This document shows, piece after piece, positions 9,309-17,625 of a stretch of 64,000 bases of DNA. This stretch comes from Acinetobacter calcoaceticus ANC 3811. Its GTDB lineage: Bacteria; Pseudomonadota; Gammaproteobacteria; Pseudomonadales; Moraxellaceae. The stretch lies in assembly GCF_000399665.1 (NCBI RefSeq), contig NZ_KB976986.1:3218733-3282732 (forward strand). Reading direction: 5' to 3'. The translations under genes were made by a program, and so were the position numbers. Each line of letters starts with the position of its first letter. Positions within the stretch are counted from its first letter, which is position 1. Below the pieces are notes generated by a model. It saw nothing but the letters and a program-made list of their open reading frames with translations, was not told the DNA's origin and did not search any database.

Positions 9309-9662
9309 ATGATCGGACAAATATTCATTGCGCTTATCGCCATATTACATGTCTACATTTTGGTGTTAGAGATGTTTTTGTGGGACAAGCCTTATGGCAT
9401 GAAAGCCTTTGGAAATAATGCAGAAAAAGCAAAACTCACCAAGGTGATGGCACAAAACCAAGGTCTTTATAATGGTTTTTTAGCGGCGGGGTTATTCTGG
9501 TCTTTATTGGCTGATGCACCGTTTGCAACATCAATCGCTAATTTCTTTTTAGGCAGTGTACTCATTGCAGGTATCTATGGTGGTCTGACTGCCAGTAAAA
9601 AGATTATTTATATTCAGGCAGTTCCAGCACTGATTGCTTTGGTCGCTGTTAATTTTCTCTGA
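9309..9662 (+). CDS. DUF1304 family small membrane protein
   Basis: The 117-residue protein has four hydrophobic segments, starting with IGQIFIALIAILHVYILVLE and the family-typical EMFLWDKP motif, and matches the DUF1304 family of uncharacterised inner membrane proteins. An AAAAGGAAAAC ribosome-binding region precedes the ATG. It lies downstream of the TetR-reductase terminator, so it probably has its own promoter. Function unknown. Confidence 0.8.
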   Translation: MIGQIFIALIAILHVYILVLEMFLWDKPYGMKAFGNNAEKAKLTKVMAQNQGLYNGFLAAGLFWSLLADAPFATSIANFFLGSVLIAGIYGGLTASKKIIYIQAVPALIALVAVNFL

Positions 9663-9714
9663 AAAGCGCACAATACAGCGTTTTGATATGGAAATGATCA
9701 GGTAGGATCAGCGC

Positions 9715-10056
9715 ATGTGGGCGTTATTTTTAAAGTGTATGTTGGGGGCAGGGGTTGTCCTCATCATTTCGATTTTATCGAAAAGTAAGGCATTTTATAT
9801 TGCGGGTTTAGTCCCGCTTTTTCCTACATTCGCCTTGATTGCTCATGTGATTGTCTATCAGCAAAAAGGGGCAGAGGCGTTACAAAAGACGGCTCTGTTT
9901 GGTCTATGGTCACTTATTCCCTATGCCATTTATTTAGTAGCCGTCTATGTGCTGGCAACGCGTTTGTCGATGTGGTCTTGTCTAGGACTGGCAACCCTAT
10001 GTTGGGTCGTGGCTGCGGCAGGTTTGATTTACGGTTGGCAACTGTTTCAGCATTAA
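9715..10056 (+). CDS. glpM: GlpM family membrane protein
   Basis: The protein has 113 residues and four predicted membrane helices. The N-terminus (MWALFLKCMLGAGVVLIISI) and the central PLFPTFALIAH segment match the GlpM family, described in Pseudomonas as affecting glycerol metabolism and alginate production. AGGA lies about 9 bases before the ATG. No glycerol genes are nearby, so the family name should not be read as a confirmed role. Confidence 0.78.
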   Translation: MWALFLKCMLGAGVVLIISILSKSKAFYIAGLVPLFPTFALIAHVIVYQQKGAEALQKTALFGLWSLIPYAIYLVAVYVLATRLSMWSCLGLATLCWVVAAAGLIYGWQLFQH

Positions 10057-10084
10057 AAGATTAAGAGAAATCTCTTAATCTTTT
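10055..10084. terminator. Bidirectional intrinsic terminator
   Basis: AAAAGATTAAGAGA and TCTCTTAATCTTTT are perfect 14-bp arms with a 2-base loop, overlapping the glpM stop and lying between convergent genes. Confidence 0.9.
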
Positions 10085-10098
10085 AAATTGAACTATTT

Positions 10099-10905
10099 TT
10101 ATGAAGGTTCAACAACACGGGTTTTGAGCATACCTTCAACTAAATTAATCATCTTTTTGCGAGAAAGAATTCGAGGCAATTGAGAGGTTAGATAGTTGCT
10201 ACATCCCACTACAACCGTTGCTTTATTCTTATCTAATGCTTTAACTGTTGCAGACACAACGTCCTCAACTGTAGAGCTTTTCATACCGCTGGTGTCAGCA
10301 TTTGCGACCTGAGTAAAATTAGTTTCCGTATTGCCCGGACAAACTGCCAGAAATTTAACACCCGAAGAGCTATATTCCCCTGCAAGGGCTTCAGTAAATT
10401 GCAATACGTAAGATTTACTAGCACCATAAACGGCAATATAGGGTAACGGCTGGAATGCACCTGTCGATGAAATATTAATCATGATGCCTTTTTTGTTCGC
10501 AAGCATGTGGGGCAAAAATAGATAACATAAAGACGTTACGCTGCTGATATTAAGCGTGATCATTTCTTGATAGATAGATACGGACTGATCTAGAAATTTA
10601 GTCCATTTCCCAAATCCTGCGTTGTTAATTAAAATCTCTACCGATAAGTTTCTAGCTTGTACTTCATCAAATAAGGTTTGAGCTGAATTGGCTTGAGCTA
10701 AATCTAAAACGATCACCTCAACATTCACGTTATATTTTTTTCTGAGTTCATCGGCTAAATCATTCAGTTTCTGTTCAGAGCGCGCCGTTAAAATTAAATG
10801 AATTCCTAAAGATGCAAGTTCTTGAGCATAGGCTTTGCCTATTCCTGAAGATGCGCCTGTAATTAATGCTGTTGAATTTTTAAATAAAGAAAGATGAGCA
10901 CTCAT
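10099..10905 (-). CDS. Short-chain dehydrogenase/reductase (SDR)
   Basis: A classical SDR of 268 residues. It has the cofactor motif TGASSGIG near the N-terminus, NNAG in the middle and the catalytic Ser...YGASK (YxxxK) motif, followed by PGNTETNF. It should be an NAD(P)-dependent oxidoreductase, probably soluble; the substrate is unknown. The promoter in front (10935-10966) has the 19-20 bp spacing of a MerR-activated promoter, and a MerR regulator is encoded just upstream on the same strand, so the SDR is probably the regulator's target. Confidence 0.92.
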   Translation of the reverse strand: MSAHLSLFKNSTALITGASSGIGKAYAQELASLGIHLILTARSEQKLNDLADELRKKYNVNVEVIVLDLAQANSAQTLFDEVQARNLSVEILINNAGFGKWTKFLDQSVSIYQEMITLNISSVTSLCYLFLPHMLANKKGIMINISSTGAFQPLPYIAVYGASKSYVLQFTEALAGEYSSSGVKFLAVCPGNTETNFTQVANADTSGMKSSTVEDVVSATVKALDKNKATVVVGCSNYLTSQLPRILSRKKMINLVEGMLKTRVVEPS

Positions 10906-10934
10906 TTTATTGGTCCGTAATAAAAGAAGTCATT

Positions 10935-10966
10935 ACGATAAACCTTGTCCCTAAGGGTAGAGTCAA
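10935..10966 (-). promoter_or_regulatory. MerR-type promoter with overlong spacer
   Basis: On the minus strand TTGACT is separated from TATCGT by 20 bases (19 to TTATCG). The spacer contains the dyad CTACCCTTAGGGACAAG centred on CCCTTAGGG. An extended 19-20 bp spacer around a dyad is the hallmark of MerR-family activated promoters. It lies between the MerR gene and the SDR start. Confidence 0.7.
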
Positions 10967-11008
10967 GCACTCATTTTGAAAGCTATTTCCACATTTTAAT
11001 AAGTTGTT

Positions 11009-11380
11009 TTAGGCAGAAATCTTATTGGTAATATAAGTCTGAATAATCTCATCTTCCAGTTGCTTTAAATCTTCTTGTAAACGATTTAACGCTTTTTTTT
11101 GCTCAATAATTTGTTGATTCTTTTTTTGAATAAGTTGCTGTGCAACTTCTACAGGAAAGCGATTATTTTTATATTTTAAAGCTGACAAGTCATAAAGCTC
11201 TGAAAGGCTAAACCCAACAGCTTGTGCAAGGCGAATCATTTTGACTGATTGGACGTCAATCTCTTCATAAATACGATAATTGCCTTTTCTTTTTGCGACT
11301 GGGAGCAAGCCTAATTTCTCATAATGCCGAATGGCTTTAGGAGTGGCTCCCGTTAAAGACGCTAATTCACCGATATACAT
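11009..11380 (-). CDS. MerR-family transcriptional regulator
   Basis: The 123-residue protein starts MYIGELASLTGATPKAIRHYEKLGLL, the canonical MerR winged-helix start. A second wing (NYRIYEEIDVQSVKMIRLAQAVG) and a C-terminal coiled coil (IIEQKKALNRLQEDLKQLEDE) follow. No Cys-rich effector domain is present, so a metal sensor is unlikely. The ATG at 11380 is chosen over the long upstream extension because the extension runs back through an intergenic hairpin and does not fit the family. It lies between tenA and the SDR on the same strand; the MerR-type promoter at 10935-10966 is its likely target. Confidence 0.9.
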   Translation of the reverse strand: MYIGELASLTGATPKAIRHYEKLGLLPVAKRKGNYRIYEEIDVQSVKMIRLAQAVGFSLSELYDLSALKYKNNRFPVEVAQQLIQKKNQQIIEQKKALNRLQEDLKQLEDEIIQTYITNKISA

Positions 11381-11400
11381 ATCTGTCTCGCATTTTATTG

Positions 11401-11438
11401 AAAATCGGTCAGCGTATTGAACCATCTGACCGATTTTT
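11401..11438. terminator. Hairpin between tenA and the MerR gene
   Basis: AAAATCGGTCAG and CTGACCGATTTT form 12-bp perfect arms around a 13-base loop. The T-run is better on the plus strand; on the minus strand it could still end tenA transcription. Confidence 0.6.
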
Positions 11439-11445
11439 TGAAGTT

Positions 11446-12120
11446 TTAAATAGGGTCTAAACCTAACCATTGTCTTTGGTGGTAGGCGCTATCCCAAAAT
11501 AACCATTCCAGTTTTGCACCCATGGTGTACGCGGCATGCATTTTTTCTAAAGTGTCTGCATCACAACGTGCGGCAACTTTATCTACGGTCGCAATCACAT
11601 TACGCACGGCTATATGAAACTCTTCGCCTGCATAGGTATCAATCCATGCTTGATAAGGGTTATTAGGAATTGATTTGTCTACAATGTCTTTACCAACTTC
11701 GGCATAAATCCAGAAGCAAGGTAACAGTGCAGCGAGTACGACAGGGTAGCTTTCAGACCAAGCTGTTGCGGTTAAAAATGAAGTGTAATGATGGCCTGCT
11801 AAAGTTAATGGCGTATTTTTAAATTCTTCTTTGGTTACCCCAAAGTTTTTCATGAAGTCATCATGCAAGCTACGTTCAACCACAATTGCAATTTTAGCGG
11901 CATCTGAGAATTGCATAATATCGTCGGCCTCGAACGCTTTTGCTGCCGCAACAGCAAGTACACGGCCATAAGCTACTAAATATTGGGCGTCTTGGATGAC
12001 ATAATGACAAAAAGCTTCTTTATCTAAAGTACCGTTAGCAAGTTCCTGATTAAAAGGCAGGTCGAGAATTTTTTGATATAAATTTAAATTACGTTGCCAA
12101 AGTTCTTGAGAAAAAAGCAT
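11446..12120 (-). CDS. tenA: TenA family thiaminase II / aminopyrimidine aminohydrolase
   Basis: TenA proteins hydrolyse aminomethylpyrimidine breakdown products of thiamine to HMP for salvage. The 224-residue protein has the all-helical family pattern: N-terminal FSQELWQR, the central segment AALLPCFWIYAEVG with the catalytic Cys, YAGEEF, and the C-terminal KLEWLFWDSAY. Length is as expected. No TPP riboswitch is visible upstream. The hairpin at 11401-11438 separates it from the MerR gene. Confidence 0.93.
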   Translation of the reverse strand: MLFSQELWQRNLNLYQKILDLPFNQELANGTLDKEAFCHYVIQDAQYLVAYGRVLAVAAAKAFEADDIMQFSDAAKIAIVVERSLHDDFMKNFGVTKEEFKNTPLTLAGHHYTSFLTATAWSESYPVVLAALLPCFWIYAEVGKDIVDKSIPNNPYQAWIDTYAGEEFHIAVRNVIATVDKVAARCDADTLEKMHAAYTMGAKLEWLFWDSAYHQRQWLGLDPI

Positions 12121-12291
12121 AAAATCATTCCATTTAAAATAAGACAGCTGAACCGGATTTTAAATCAATTTTAAAATACAAAAATAATAATGATGGATAT
12201 ATCGCAAGAAAATATTTAATACGATTAATAAATTAATTAAAAATTATAAATTTCTTTATTAAACATAGAGATAAAGTAACGGGAATAACGG

Positions 12292-12331
12292 CACAAAACA
12301 ACATCGTTTTGTGGTTAATTATCGATATAAT
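12292..12331 (+). promoter_or_regulatory. Possible promoter and hairpin upstream of the TerC-like gene
   Basis: A perfect TATAAT lies at 12326-12331, about 50 bases before the ATG. A hairpin CACAAAAC-AACATC-GTTTTGTG lies at 12292-12313. No good -35 is seen, and the sequence does not resemble a yybP-ykoY manganese riboswitch. Confidence 0.35.
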
Positions 12332-12382
12332 AGCCGCGGTTTTAAGAAAGATTAAATTTAGTTCTTGGTATAGGTCTGATCC

Positions 12383-13465
12383 ATGAAGCATTTCCGATTT
12401 TCGATATTTTTTACGGTGGTGTGTTTAGCACTATCCGCGTATTGGGGTTTTACCCATGGACCTGAAGCTGGCGTGTCTACCATGCTTAAAGCTTTAACGA
12501 TTACAGCCATTTTAGCTGTAATGGAGGTCTCTTTATCTTTTGACAATGCTGTCGTGAATGCATCGGTTCTACGTAATTGGGATCCGTTCTGGAAAATGAT
12601 CTTTTTAACGGTAGGTATTTTAATCGCCGTTTTTGGTATGCGTCTGATTTTCCCTGTCGTGATTGTTGCTGTAACCGCTGATATGGGTGTTATTGAAGTG
12701 GCAAAATTGGCACTCAATGATCCGAAAACTTATTCTGAGCGCTTAATGGCACACCATGCTGAAATTTCAGCTTTTGGTGGAACATTCCTATTATTGGTTT
12801 TCTTAAACTTCTTCTTTGATGATGAAAAAGAAACCCATTGGTTCAGATGGCTTGAATCTAAACTTTCAAGTTTAGCTAGCGTACCAGCAATGTCTGTATT
12901 CCTTGCTTTGATCGCTTTAATTGTGATGGCTGGTTATGTAGATGACCACCAACGTTTAGCAGTGACCATGGCCGGTATTTGGGGCATTGTGGTTTATATT
13001 GGCGTTGAAGTTTTAAGTCATTTGTTAGGTGGTGAACCTGAAATTGATGAAAATGGTAATGCTGTATTACAAGATGGCTCGGGTGCTGCATCAGGTGTAG
13101 TTAAAGCTGGTTTAGGTGGTTTCTTATATCTTGAAGTATTAGATGCATCATTTAGTTTTGATGGTGTGATTGGTGCATTTGCAATTACTAGCGACGTTGT
13201 TGTGATTATGCTAGGTCTTGCAATCGGTGCTATTTTTGTCCGTTCAATGACAGTTTACCTTGTTGAAAAAGGCACGCTAGATGCTTACGTGTTCTTGGAA
13301 CATGGTGCGCATTATGCGATTGGTGCTTTAGCATTCATTATGATTGCAAGTGGTACAGGCGTACATGTACCTGAAGTTGTGACAGGTTTAATTGGTGTAG
13401 CGTTTATTGTGTGGGCTATTATTGCTTCAATTCAATATTCGAAGCGCGAGCAACAGTCGCCTTAA
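12383..13465 (+). CDS. DUF475 / TerC-like integral membrane protein
   Basis: The 360-residue protein has about nine hydrophobic segments and the two TerC-superfamily signature motifs, SLSFDNAVVNASVL near residue 55 and SFSFDGVIGAFA near residue 255, whose acidic residues lie in membrane helices. DUF475 proteins belong to the TerC/Alx superfamily, members of which export metal ions such as manganese or are linked to tellurite resistance. The gene stands alone between its own upstream region and a terminator. Metal transport is an inference from the superfamily. Confidence 0.85.
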   Translation: MKHFRFSIFFTVVCLALSAYWGFTHGPEAGVSTMLKALTITAILAVMEVSLSFDNAVVNASVLRNWDPFWKMIFLTVGILIAVFGMRLIFPVVIVAVTADMGVIEVAKLALNDPKTYSERLMAHHAEISAFGGTFLLLVFLNFFFDDEKETHWFRWLESKLSSLASVPAMSVFLALIALIVMAGYVDDHQRLAVTMAGIWGIVVYIGVEVLSHLLGGEPEIDENGNAVLQDGSGAASGVVKAGLGGFLYLEVLDASFSFDGVIGAFAITSDVVVIMLGLAIGAIFVRSMTVYLVEKGTLDAYVFLEHGAHYAIGALAFIMIASGTGVHVPEVVTGLIGVAFIVWAIIASIQYSKREQQSP

Positions 13466-13491
13466 GCTAATTTTCAGTAAAGTTCGATACT

Positions 13492-13522
13492 ATAAAGAGG
13501 CTAAATGCCTCTTTATTTTTTT
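13492..13522 (+). terminator. Intrinsic terminator
   Basis: AAAGAGGC-TAAAT-GCCTCTTT followed by ATTTTTTT, after the TerC-like gene. Confidence 0.9.
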
Positions 13523-13612
13523 AAGCCGAAATCGTTATTTTAAATCATCTCTCCCGTATTTTTAGAAACGAATCGGCTTATAATTTGCCTAGTTTGATAA
13601 ACGTGTATTGAT

Positions 13613-14977
13613 ATGATGAATGCTTTGGAACGCCGCTCAACTTTTGCTTTAAGTAGTATTTTTGCGCTACGCATGTTGGGTTTGTTCATGATTATTCCTG
13701 TCTTTTCTGTAGTCGGGCAGTCATATCAATATGCGACTCCAGCACTCATTGGTTTGGCTGTGGGTGTCTATGGTTTAAGTCAGGCTATTTTACAAATTCC
13801 ATTTAGCTTGCTGGCTGACCGTTTTAGCCGTAAACCTCTCGTGGTGCTTGGCTTATTGCTCTTTGCTATTGGCGGTGCAATTGCGGGTTTATCTGACACG
13901 ATTTATGGCGTGATTATTGGCCGCGCCATAGCTGGTGCTGGTGCAGTTTCAGCAGTCGTGATGGCGCTTTTAGCTGATGTGACGCGTGAAGAGCAACGTA
14001 CTAAAGCCATGGCCGCGATGGGTATGAGTATTGGTCTGTCTTTTGTAGTTGCGTTTAGTCTTGGACCTTGGCTTACAAGTCTTGTCGGCATTTCTGGTTT
14101 GTTCTTTGTTACGACCATTATGGGCTTAATCGCGATTTCGATGTTATTGCTTGTGCCTAAAGTGACCCGCCATCATCGTAATTATCAGCAAGGCTACATG
14201 GCGCAGCTTAAGCAAGTCATTCAAATGGGTGATTTAAACCGTTTACATGTTTCGGTTTTTGCATTGCATTTATTGCTCACTGCCATGTTTATTTATGTGC
14301 CTTCACAGCTTATCGAGTTTGCACATATTCCTTTGGCGAGCCATGGTCTGGTGTATCTGCCGTTATTAGTCATTAGCCTGTTTTTTGCATTTCCAAGCAT
14401 TATTGTGGCTGAAAAATATCGCAAAATGCGAGGCATTTTCTTAACGGCAATTACAGGGATTATTGCAGGTTTGCTGCTCCTCATATTTGGTTATCAATCA
14501 AAATATGTATTACTCGCAGGCCTAGGTATTTTCTTCATTGCCTTTAATGTGATGGAAGCTTTATTACCATCGTGGTTATCAAAATGTGCGCCAATCCAGT
14601 CAAAAGCAACTGCTATGGGCGTAAATGCCAGTAGCCAGTTTTTAGGTGCTTTTTTCGGCGGCACACTAGGTGGTCAATTATTGATGTTACATAATACTGC
14701 GATTGGATGGAGTGTCTTAACAGGGATTGCTATAATATGGTTGCTAATTAGTTTTGGTTTAGCTCAGCCGCGGTATTTGTCATCGATTGTGTTGCCATTG
14801 CCGCAAGTGCAACAGGTAAATGAGTGGACCACACAGCTATTGGCAATTCGTGGTATAGAAGAAGTTGTGGTGATGCCTGACCAGCAAGTTGCTTATATTA
14901 AAGTCGATAAACAGACTCTTGATGAGGCTGCGCGACGTGATTTAACGCAGTTGTTCGGTAAAGAGGTAGCCATTTAA
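13613..14977 (+). CDS. MFS transporter, YajR-like, with C-terminal regulatory domain
   Basis: A 454-residue major facilitator with 12 membrane helices. The MFS loop motif is visible as DRFSRKP between helices 2 and 3, and the antiporter-like GPWL region is in helix 5. After the last helix a soluble tail of about 65 residues (QVNEWTTQLLAIRGIEEVVVMPDQQ) matches the ferredoxin-like YAM domain of YajR. Probably a proton-driven exporter; substrate unknown. It is directly followed by ssb after about 50 bases. Confidence 0.88.
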   Translation: MMNALERRSTFALSSIFALRMLGLFMIIPVFSVVGQSYQYATPALIGLAVGVYGLSQAILQIPFSLLADRFSRKPLVVLGLLLFAIGGAIAGLSDTIYGVIIGRAIAGAGAVSAVVMALLADVTREEQRTKAMAAMGMSIGLSFVVAFSLGPWLTSLVGISGLFFVTTIMGLIAISMLLLVPKVTRHHRNYQQGYMAQLKQVIQMGDLNRLHVSVFALHLLLTAMFIYVPSQLIEFAHIPLASHGLVYLPLLVISLFFAFPSIIVAEKYRKMRGIFLTAITGIIAGLLLLIFGYQSKYVLLAGLGIFFIAFNVMEALLPSWLSKCAPIQSKATAMGVNASSQFLGAFFGGTLGGQLLMLHNTAIGWSVLTGIAIIWLLISFGLAQPRYLSSIVLPLPQVQQVNEWTTQLLAIRGIEEVVVMPDQQVAYIKVDKQTLDEAARRDLTQLFGKEVAI

Positions 14978-15028
14978 GCATAACTCTTATAAAGTAAAAC
15001 ATAGAAATGTATAGGATGAAGACAGCTA

Positions 15029-15625
15029 ATGCGTGGTGTAAATAAGGTTATTTTGGTTGGTACTTTGGGTCGTGATCCTGAAACAAAAACTTTTCCAAAT
15101 GGGGGTTCGTTGACTCAGTTTTCAATCGCGACAAGTGAAGCTTGGACCGATAAAACTTCAGGTGAGCGTAAAGAACAAACTGAATGGCACCGTATTGTTT
15201 TGCATAACCGTTTAGGGGAAATTGCTCAGCAGTTCCTACGTAAAGGTTCTAAGGTTTATATTGAAGGTTCATTACGCACGCGTCAGTGGACTGATCAAAA
15301 TGGCCAAGAGCGCTATACAACAGAAATTCGTGGCGAACAGATGCAAATGTTAGATGGTCGTCAACAAGGTGAACAAGGGTTCGCTGGCGGTAATGATTTT
15401 AATCAACCACGTTTTAACGCACCTCAACAAGGTGGTAATGGTTATCAAAACAATAATAACAACCAAGGTGGTGGTTATAACCAAAATAGTGGTGGCGGCT
15501 ATGGCAGCAACCCAGCTGGTTTTGGTAATGGTGGCAACAGCCCGCAAGGTGGTGGCTTTGCTCCTAAAGCACCACAACAGCCTGCGTCTGCACCAGCAGA
15601 TTTAGACGATGATTTACCGTTCTAA
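15029..15625 (+). CDS. ssb: Single-stranded DNA-binding protein
   Basis: Residues 1-110 form the OB fold ([18 protein letters not shown]...[20 protein letters not shown]). A long Gly/Asn/Gln-rich linker follows, and the protein ends in DDDLPF, the acidic tip that recruits replication and repair proteins. The tetrameric SSB is essential. The length of 198 residues reflects the long linker usual in Acinetobacter. It starts 51 bases after the MFS gene and ends at a strong terminator. Confidence 0.98.
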   Translation: MRGVNKVILVGTLGRDPETKTFPNGGSLTQFSIATSEAWTDKTSGERKEQTEWHRIVLHNRLGEIAQQFLRKGSKVYIEGSLRTRQWTDQNGQERYTTEIRGEQMQMLDGRQQGEQGFAGGNDFNQPRFNAPQQGGNGYQNNNNNQGGGYNQNSGGGYGSNPAGFGNGGNSPQGGGFAPKAPQQPASAPADLDDDLPF

Positions 15626-15635
15626 ACAAAATTTT

Positions 15636-15664
15636 AAAAAAGGCGAGTTTATCTCGCCTTTTTT
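15636..15664. terminator. Bidirectional intrinsic terminator
   Basis: AAAGGCGAG-TTTAT-CTCGCCTTT with flanking A and T runs, between convergent ssb and azlD. Confidence 0.93.
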
Positions 15665-15665
15665 A

Positions 15666-15989
15666 TTACTCAATTCCAAGCAAACGTATCAGGGCCGTAC
15701 CAGCCGCTGCTAAGCAAATCACTAATAAAAGCGGTACTTTTTTCCAGACCAAGAAAAGCGCTAGTCCAACACCAAATATACGTGCGAAACCTGCGAAATG
15801 TTGGCCTTCAAAAAATGTCGTCGTGACAGCAATTGCGCACAGTAAAACCGTTGCGCCGTTTGAGAGTAAAACTTGGTATTTTTCAGAAAAAGTAAACTTG
15901 GCACCTAAGTGAAAACCAGCAAAACGAATCCCATATGTTCCAAGTGCTAGCAAGCCTATGCCCAAAATAATGAGTAATTGTTGATTCAT
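15666..15989 (-). CDS. azlD: AzlD-family branched-chain amino acid exporter small subunit
   Basis: A 107-residue protein with four hydrophobic segments that matches AzlD (YgaH), the small partner of AzlC in the two-subunit exporter of branched-chain amino acids. Its start overlaps the azlC stop by 4 bases, which indicates translational coupling. Confidence 0.88.
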   Translation of the reverse strand: MNQQLLIILGIGLLALGTYGIRFAGFHLGAKFTFSEKYQVLLSNGATVLLCAIAVTTTFFEGQHFAGFARIFGVGLALFLVWKKVPLLLVICLAAAGTALIRLLGIE

Positions 15990-16654
15990 TTTTTTCTACC
16001 AAATATTAAGCCAAAAAGTGAAATCAGAATTGGAAGTCCTGAGGCCAAAAAAGGTGTGGTAATCAGTGCCAAAGTTGATCCAGCAAATGCAGCTTTTCGA
16101 GTAGATTTATTCTTTAAAGCATTAAAAGTAAGTGCAATTAAAATGGCAGGGAAAATGGCATCTAGACCAAATGTTTTTGGGTCTGGAATGGCACTGCCAA
16201 TAAAATAACCAGCCGTTACACCAAGTGGCCAAGTCAGCATGATGCCTATACCACATAGCCAGTAAGCGGCTTTTTTTGTCTCGAAATCGGGCTGTGCCAT
16301 ACCAAATAAAACGCTTTCATCGTTCATGATATGAGCACCGAAATATCGAGAGAATTTACCTCTGATTAATTCATTGACCGCAATACCAAAAGGCAGATGT
16401 CTTAAATTGACGAGTAGTCCTGCAATCGCAGCAGCAATTGGGCTACCACCTACAGCCAAGAATCCAATAAAAATAAATTCAGCAGTTCCTGCGAGCACAA
16501 ATACAGATAAGCAAAGCGGGATCCAGAGCGCTAAGCCATAGCTTGCGGCGAGTGAACCTAAAGACATACCGACAACACTGGTTGCTAGACAGACAAAGAA
16601 AATCGAGCGGGTGGTGTCTTTACTAAGTTTCTTAATGAGAGAGTATGTAGACAT
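15986..16654 (-). CDS. azlC: AzlC-family branched-chain amino acid exporter large subunit
   Basis: A membrane protein of about 223 residues with the AzlC hallmarks: the early helix LATSVVGMSLGSLAASYGL, AGTAEFIFIGFLAVG, and the LLVNLRHLPFG motif. It pairs with AzlD to export branched-chain amino acids. Longer starts (ATG 16681, TTG 16711) are in frame. However, the promoter TTGACA-N17-CATTAT at 16683-16711 places the transcript start near 16675, so ATG 16654 is the supported start. A divergent XRE-cupin regulator is the likely controller. Confidence 0.87.
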   Translation of the reverse strand: MSTYSLIKKLSKDTTRSIFFVCLATSVVGMSLGSLAASYGLALWIPLCLSVFVLAGTAEFIFIGFLAVGGSPIAAAIAGLLVNLRHLPFGIAVNELIRGKFSRYFGAHIMNDESVLFGMAQPDFETKKAAYWLCGIGIMLTWPLGVTAGYFIGSAIPDPKTFGLDAIFPAILIALTFNALKNKSTRKAAFAGSTLALITTPFLASGLPILISLFGLIFGRKK

Positions 16655-16666
16655 AGCATGATATAA

Positions 16667-16725
16667 CGAACGATTTTCCATTATAATGAATAAGTCTGAT
16701 TGTTTTGTCAAAACGAACGATCGTT
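16667..16725. promoter_or_regulatory. azlC promoter and duplicated operator motif
   Basis: On the minus strand TTGACA (16706-16711) and CATTAT (16683-16688) are 17 bases apart. The 8-mer CGAACGAT occurs twice, at 16667-16674 near the transcript start and at 16714-16721 just upstream of the -35, where it is part of the palindrome AACGATCGTT (16716-16725). The sites lie in the azlC/XRE divergent region and probably bind the XRE-cupin protein. Confidence 0.65.
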
Positions 16726-16749
16726 TTTTTTATAGAACGGATGTGGTGA

Positions 16750-17298
16750 ATGTCTCAGCCAATTGAAATTATTGCCAAAGGTTTAAATCGTGAACGTCAA
16801 AGAGCAGGGCTTTCTTTGGCAGAGGTTGCTCGTCGTGCAGGCGTTGCAAAGTCTACACTTTCACAATTAGAGGCTGGCCAAGGTAACCCAAGCATTGAAA
16901 CTTTATGGGCACTTTGTGTAGCTTTAAATATTCCATTTGCACGTTTGATGGAAGAACCGAGCAATCAAGTACAAGTCATTCGCTGTGGCGATGGGCCAAC
17001 AGTGAGTTCAGAGATTGCTAATTATAAGGCAATTTTGCTGGCGACTTGTCCACCGCATGCACGCCGCGATGTGTATTTATTGATTGTTGAGCCGGGTGAA
17101 GACCGTCTTTCAGAACCTCATCCAGTTGGTTCTGTGGAACACATTATTGTGGTCGAAGGTAAAGCTTTGGTGGGTTTAATTGATGAAGCTGTTGAACTCG
17201 GTGTTGGAGACTATATTTGTTACCCTGCTGACCAAAAACATATCTTTAGAGCCTTGGAAACAGGCACAAAAGCGTTATTAATCTCTGAACAAAACTAA
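16750..17298 (+). CDS. XRE-family regulator with C-terminal cupin domain
   Basis: Residues 1-65 are an XRE helix-turn-helix (RQRAGLSLAEVARRAGVAKSTLSQLEAG), and residues 100-180 a single cupin barrel (EPHPVGSVEHIIVVEGKALVGL...YPADQKHIF). This architecture is common among repressors of amino acid transport or catabolism genes. It is divergent from azlCD with the operator-like repeats between them, so it probably controls the exporter and itself in response to an amino-acid-like ligand. Confidence 0.9.
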   Translation: MSQPIEIIAKGLNRERQRAGLSLAEVARRAGVAKSTLSQLEAGQGNPSIETLWALCVALNIPFARLMEEPSNQVQVIRCGDGPTVSSEIANYKAILLATCPPHARRDVYLLIVEPGEDRLSEPHPVGSVEHIIVVEGKALVGLIDEAVELGVGDYICYPADQKHIFRALETGTKALLISEQN

Positions 17299-17625
17299 AG
17301 ACTTCTAAACTGATTAAATTAAAACTTATTTATTTTCATAATAAAAACTTAAAACCATTTACCCCCATCCAATATAAAAAGAGCCAATTTTGCGTATAAA
17401 TTTTGCAATTGGCTCTCTCTTTTATTCCAAAAATGGCTCTCGTTTCTTGACTGCCGAAACGACAAATTAAAGCCATTGGAAGTATGCATACGGAAGCGCC
17501 GGATAAGCTCAGTGATTTTTCTGTTTTAGGAATTGGGCAGAACGGCTAAATTTTTAGGGGATATTTTTTGGCTTCGGAGGTTTTCCGAGACTAGCCGATA
17601 TCCTCCATATATTAAGGAAAATGAT
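17299..17625. other. gabP upstream region
   Basis: A 327-base stretch between the XRE-cupin gene and gabP. It contains the GabR-like operator at 17381-17441 and about 180 bases of leader, with no additional gene seen. An in-frame extension of gabP to 17533 is open but lacks a good ribosome-binding site. Confidence 0.5.
17381..17441. promoter_or_regulatory. GabR-like operator upstream of gabP
   Basis: Two direct copies of GGCTCTC start at 17411 and 17435 (24 bp apart), in contexts AATTGGCTCTCT and AATGGCTCTCG. A further inverted copy, GAGCCAATT (17381-17389), pairs perfectly with AATTGGCTC (17407-17415). The same two direct copies with the same spacing occur in front of gabR and gabT. TTGACT at 17446-17451 could be the gabP -35. 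Confidence 0.75.

Noticed and set aside
12121..12240. Possible TPP riboswitch before tenA
   Set aside because: The CTGAGA-type conserved core is not seen and the region is short and AT-rich.
12241..12382. Possible manganese (yybP-ykoY) riboswitch before the TerC-like gene
   Set aside because: Only one simple hairpin is present; the conserved riboswitch core sequences are absent.
15350..15605. Alternative reading frames across the ssb linker
   Set aside because: Low-complexity Gly/Asn/Gln codons open all frames; the SSB frame is certain.
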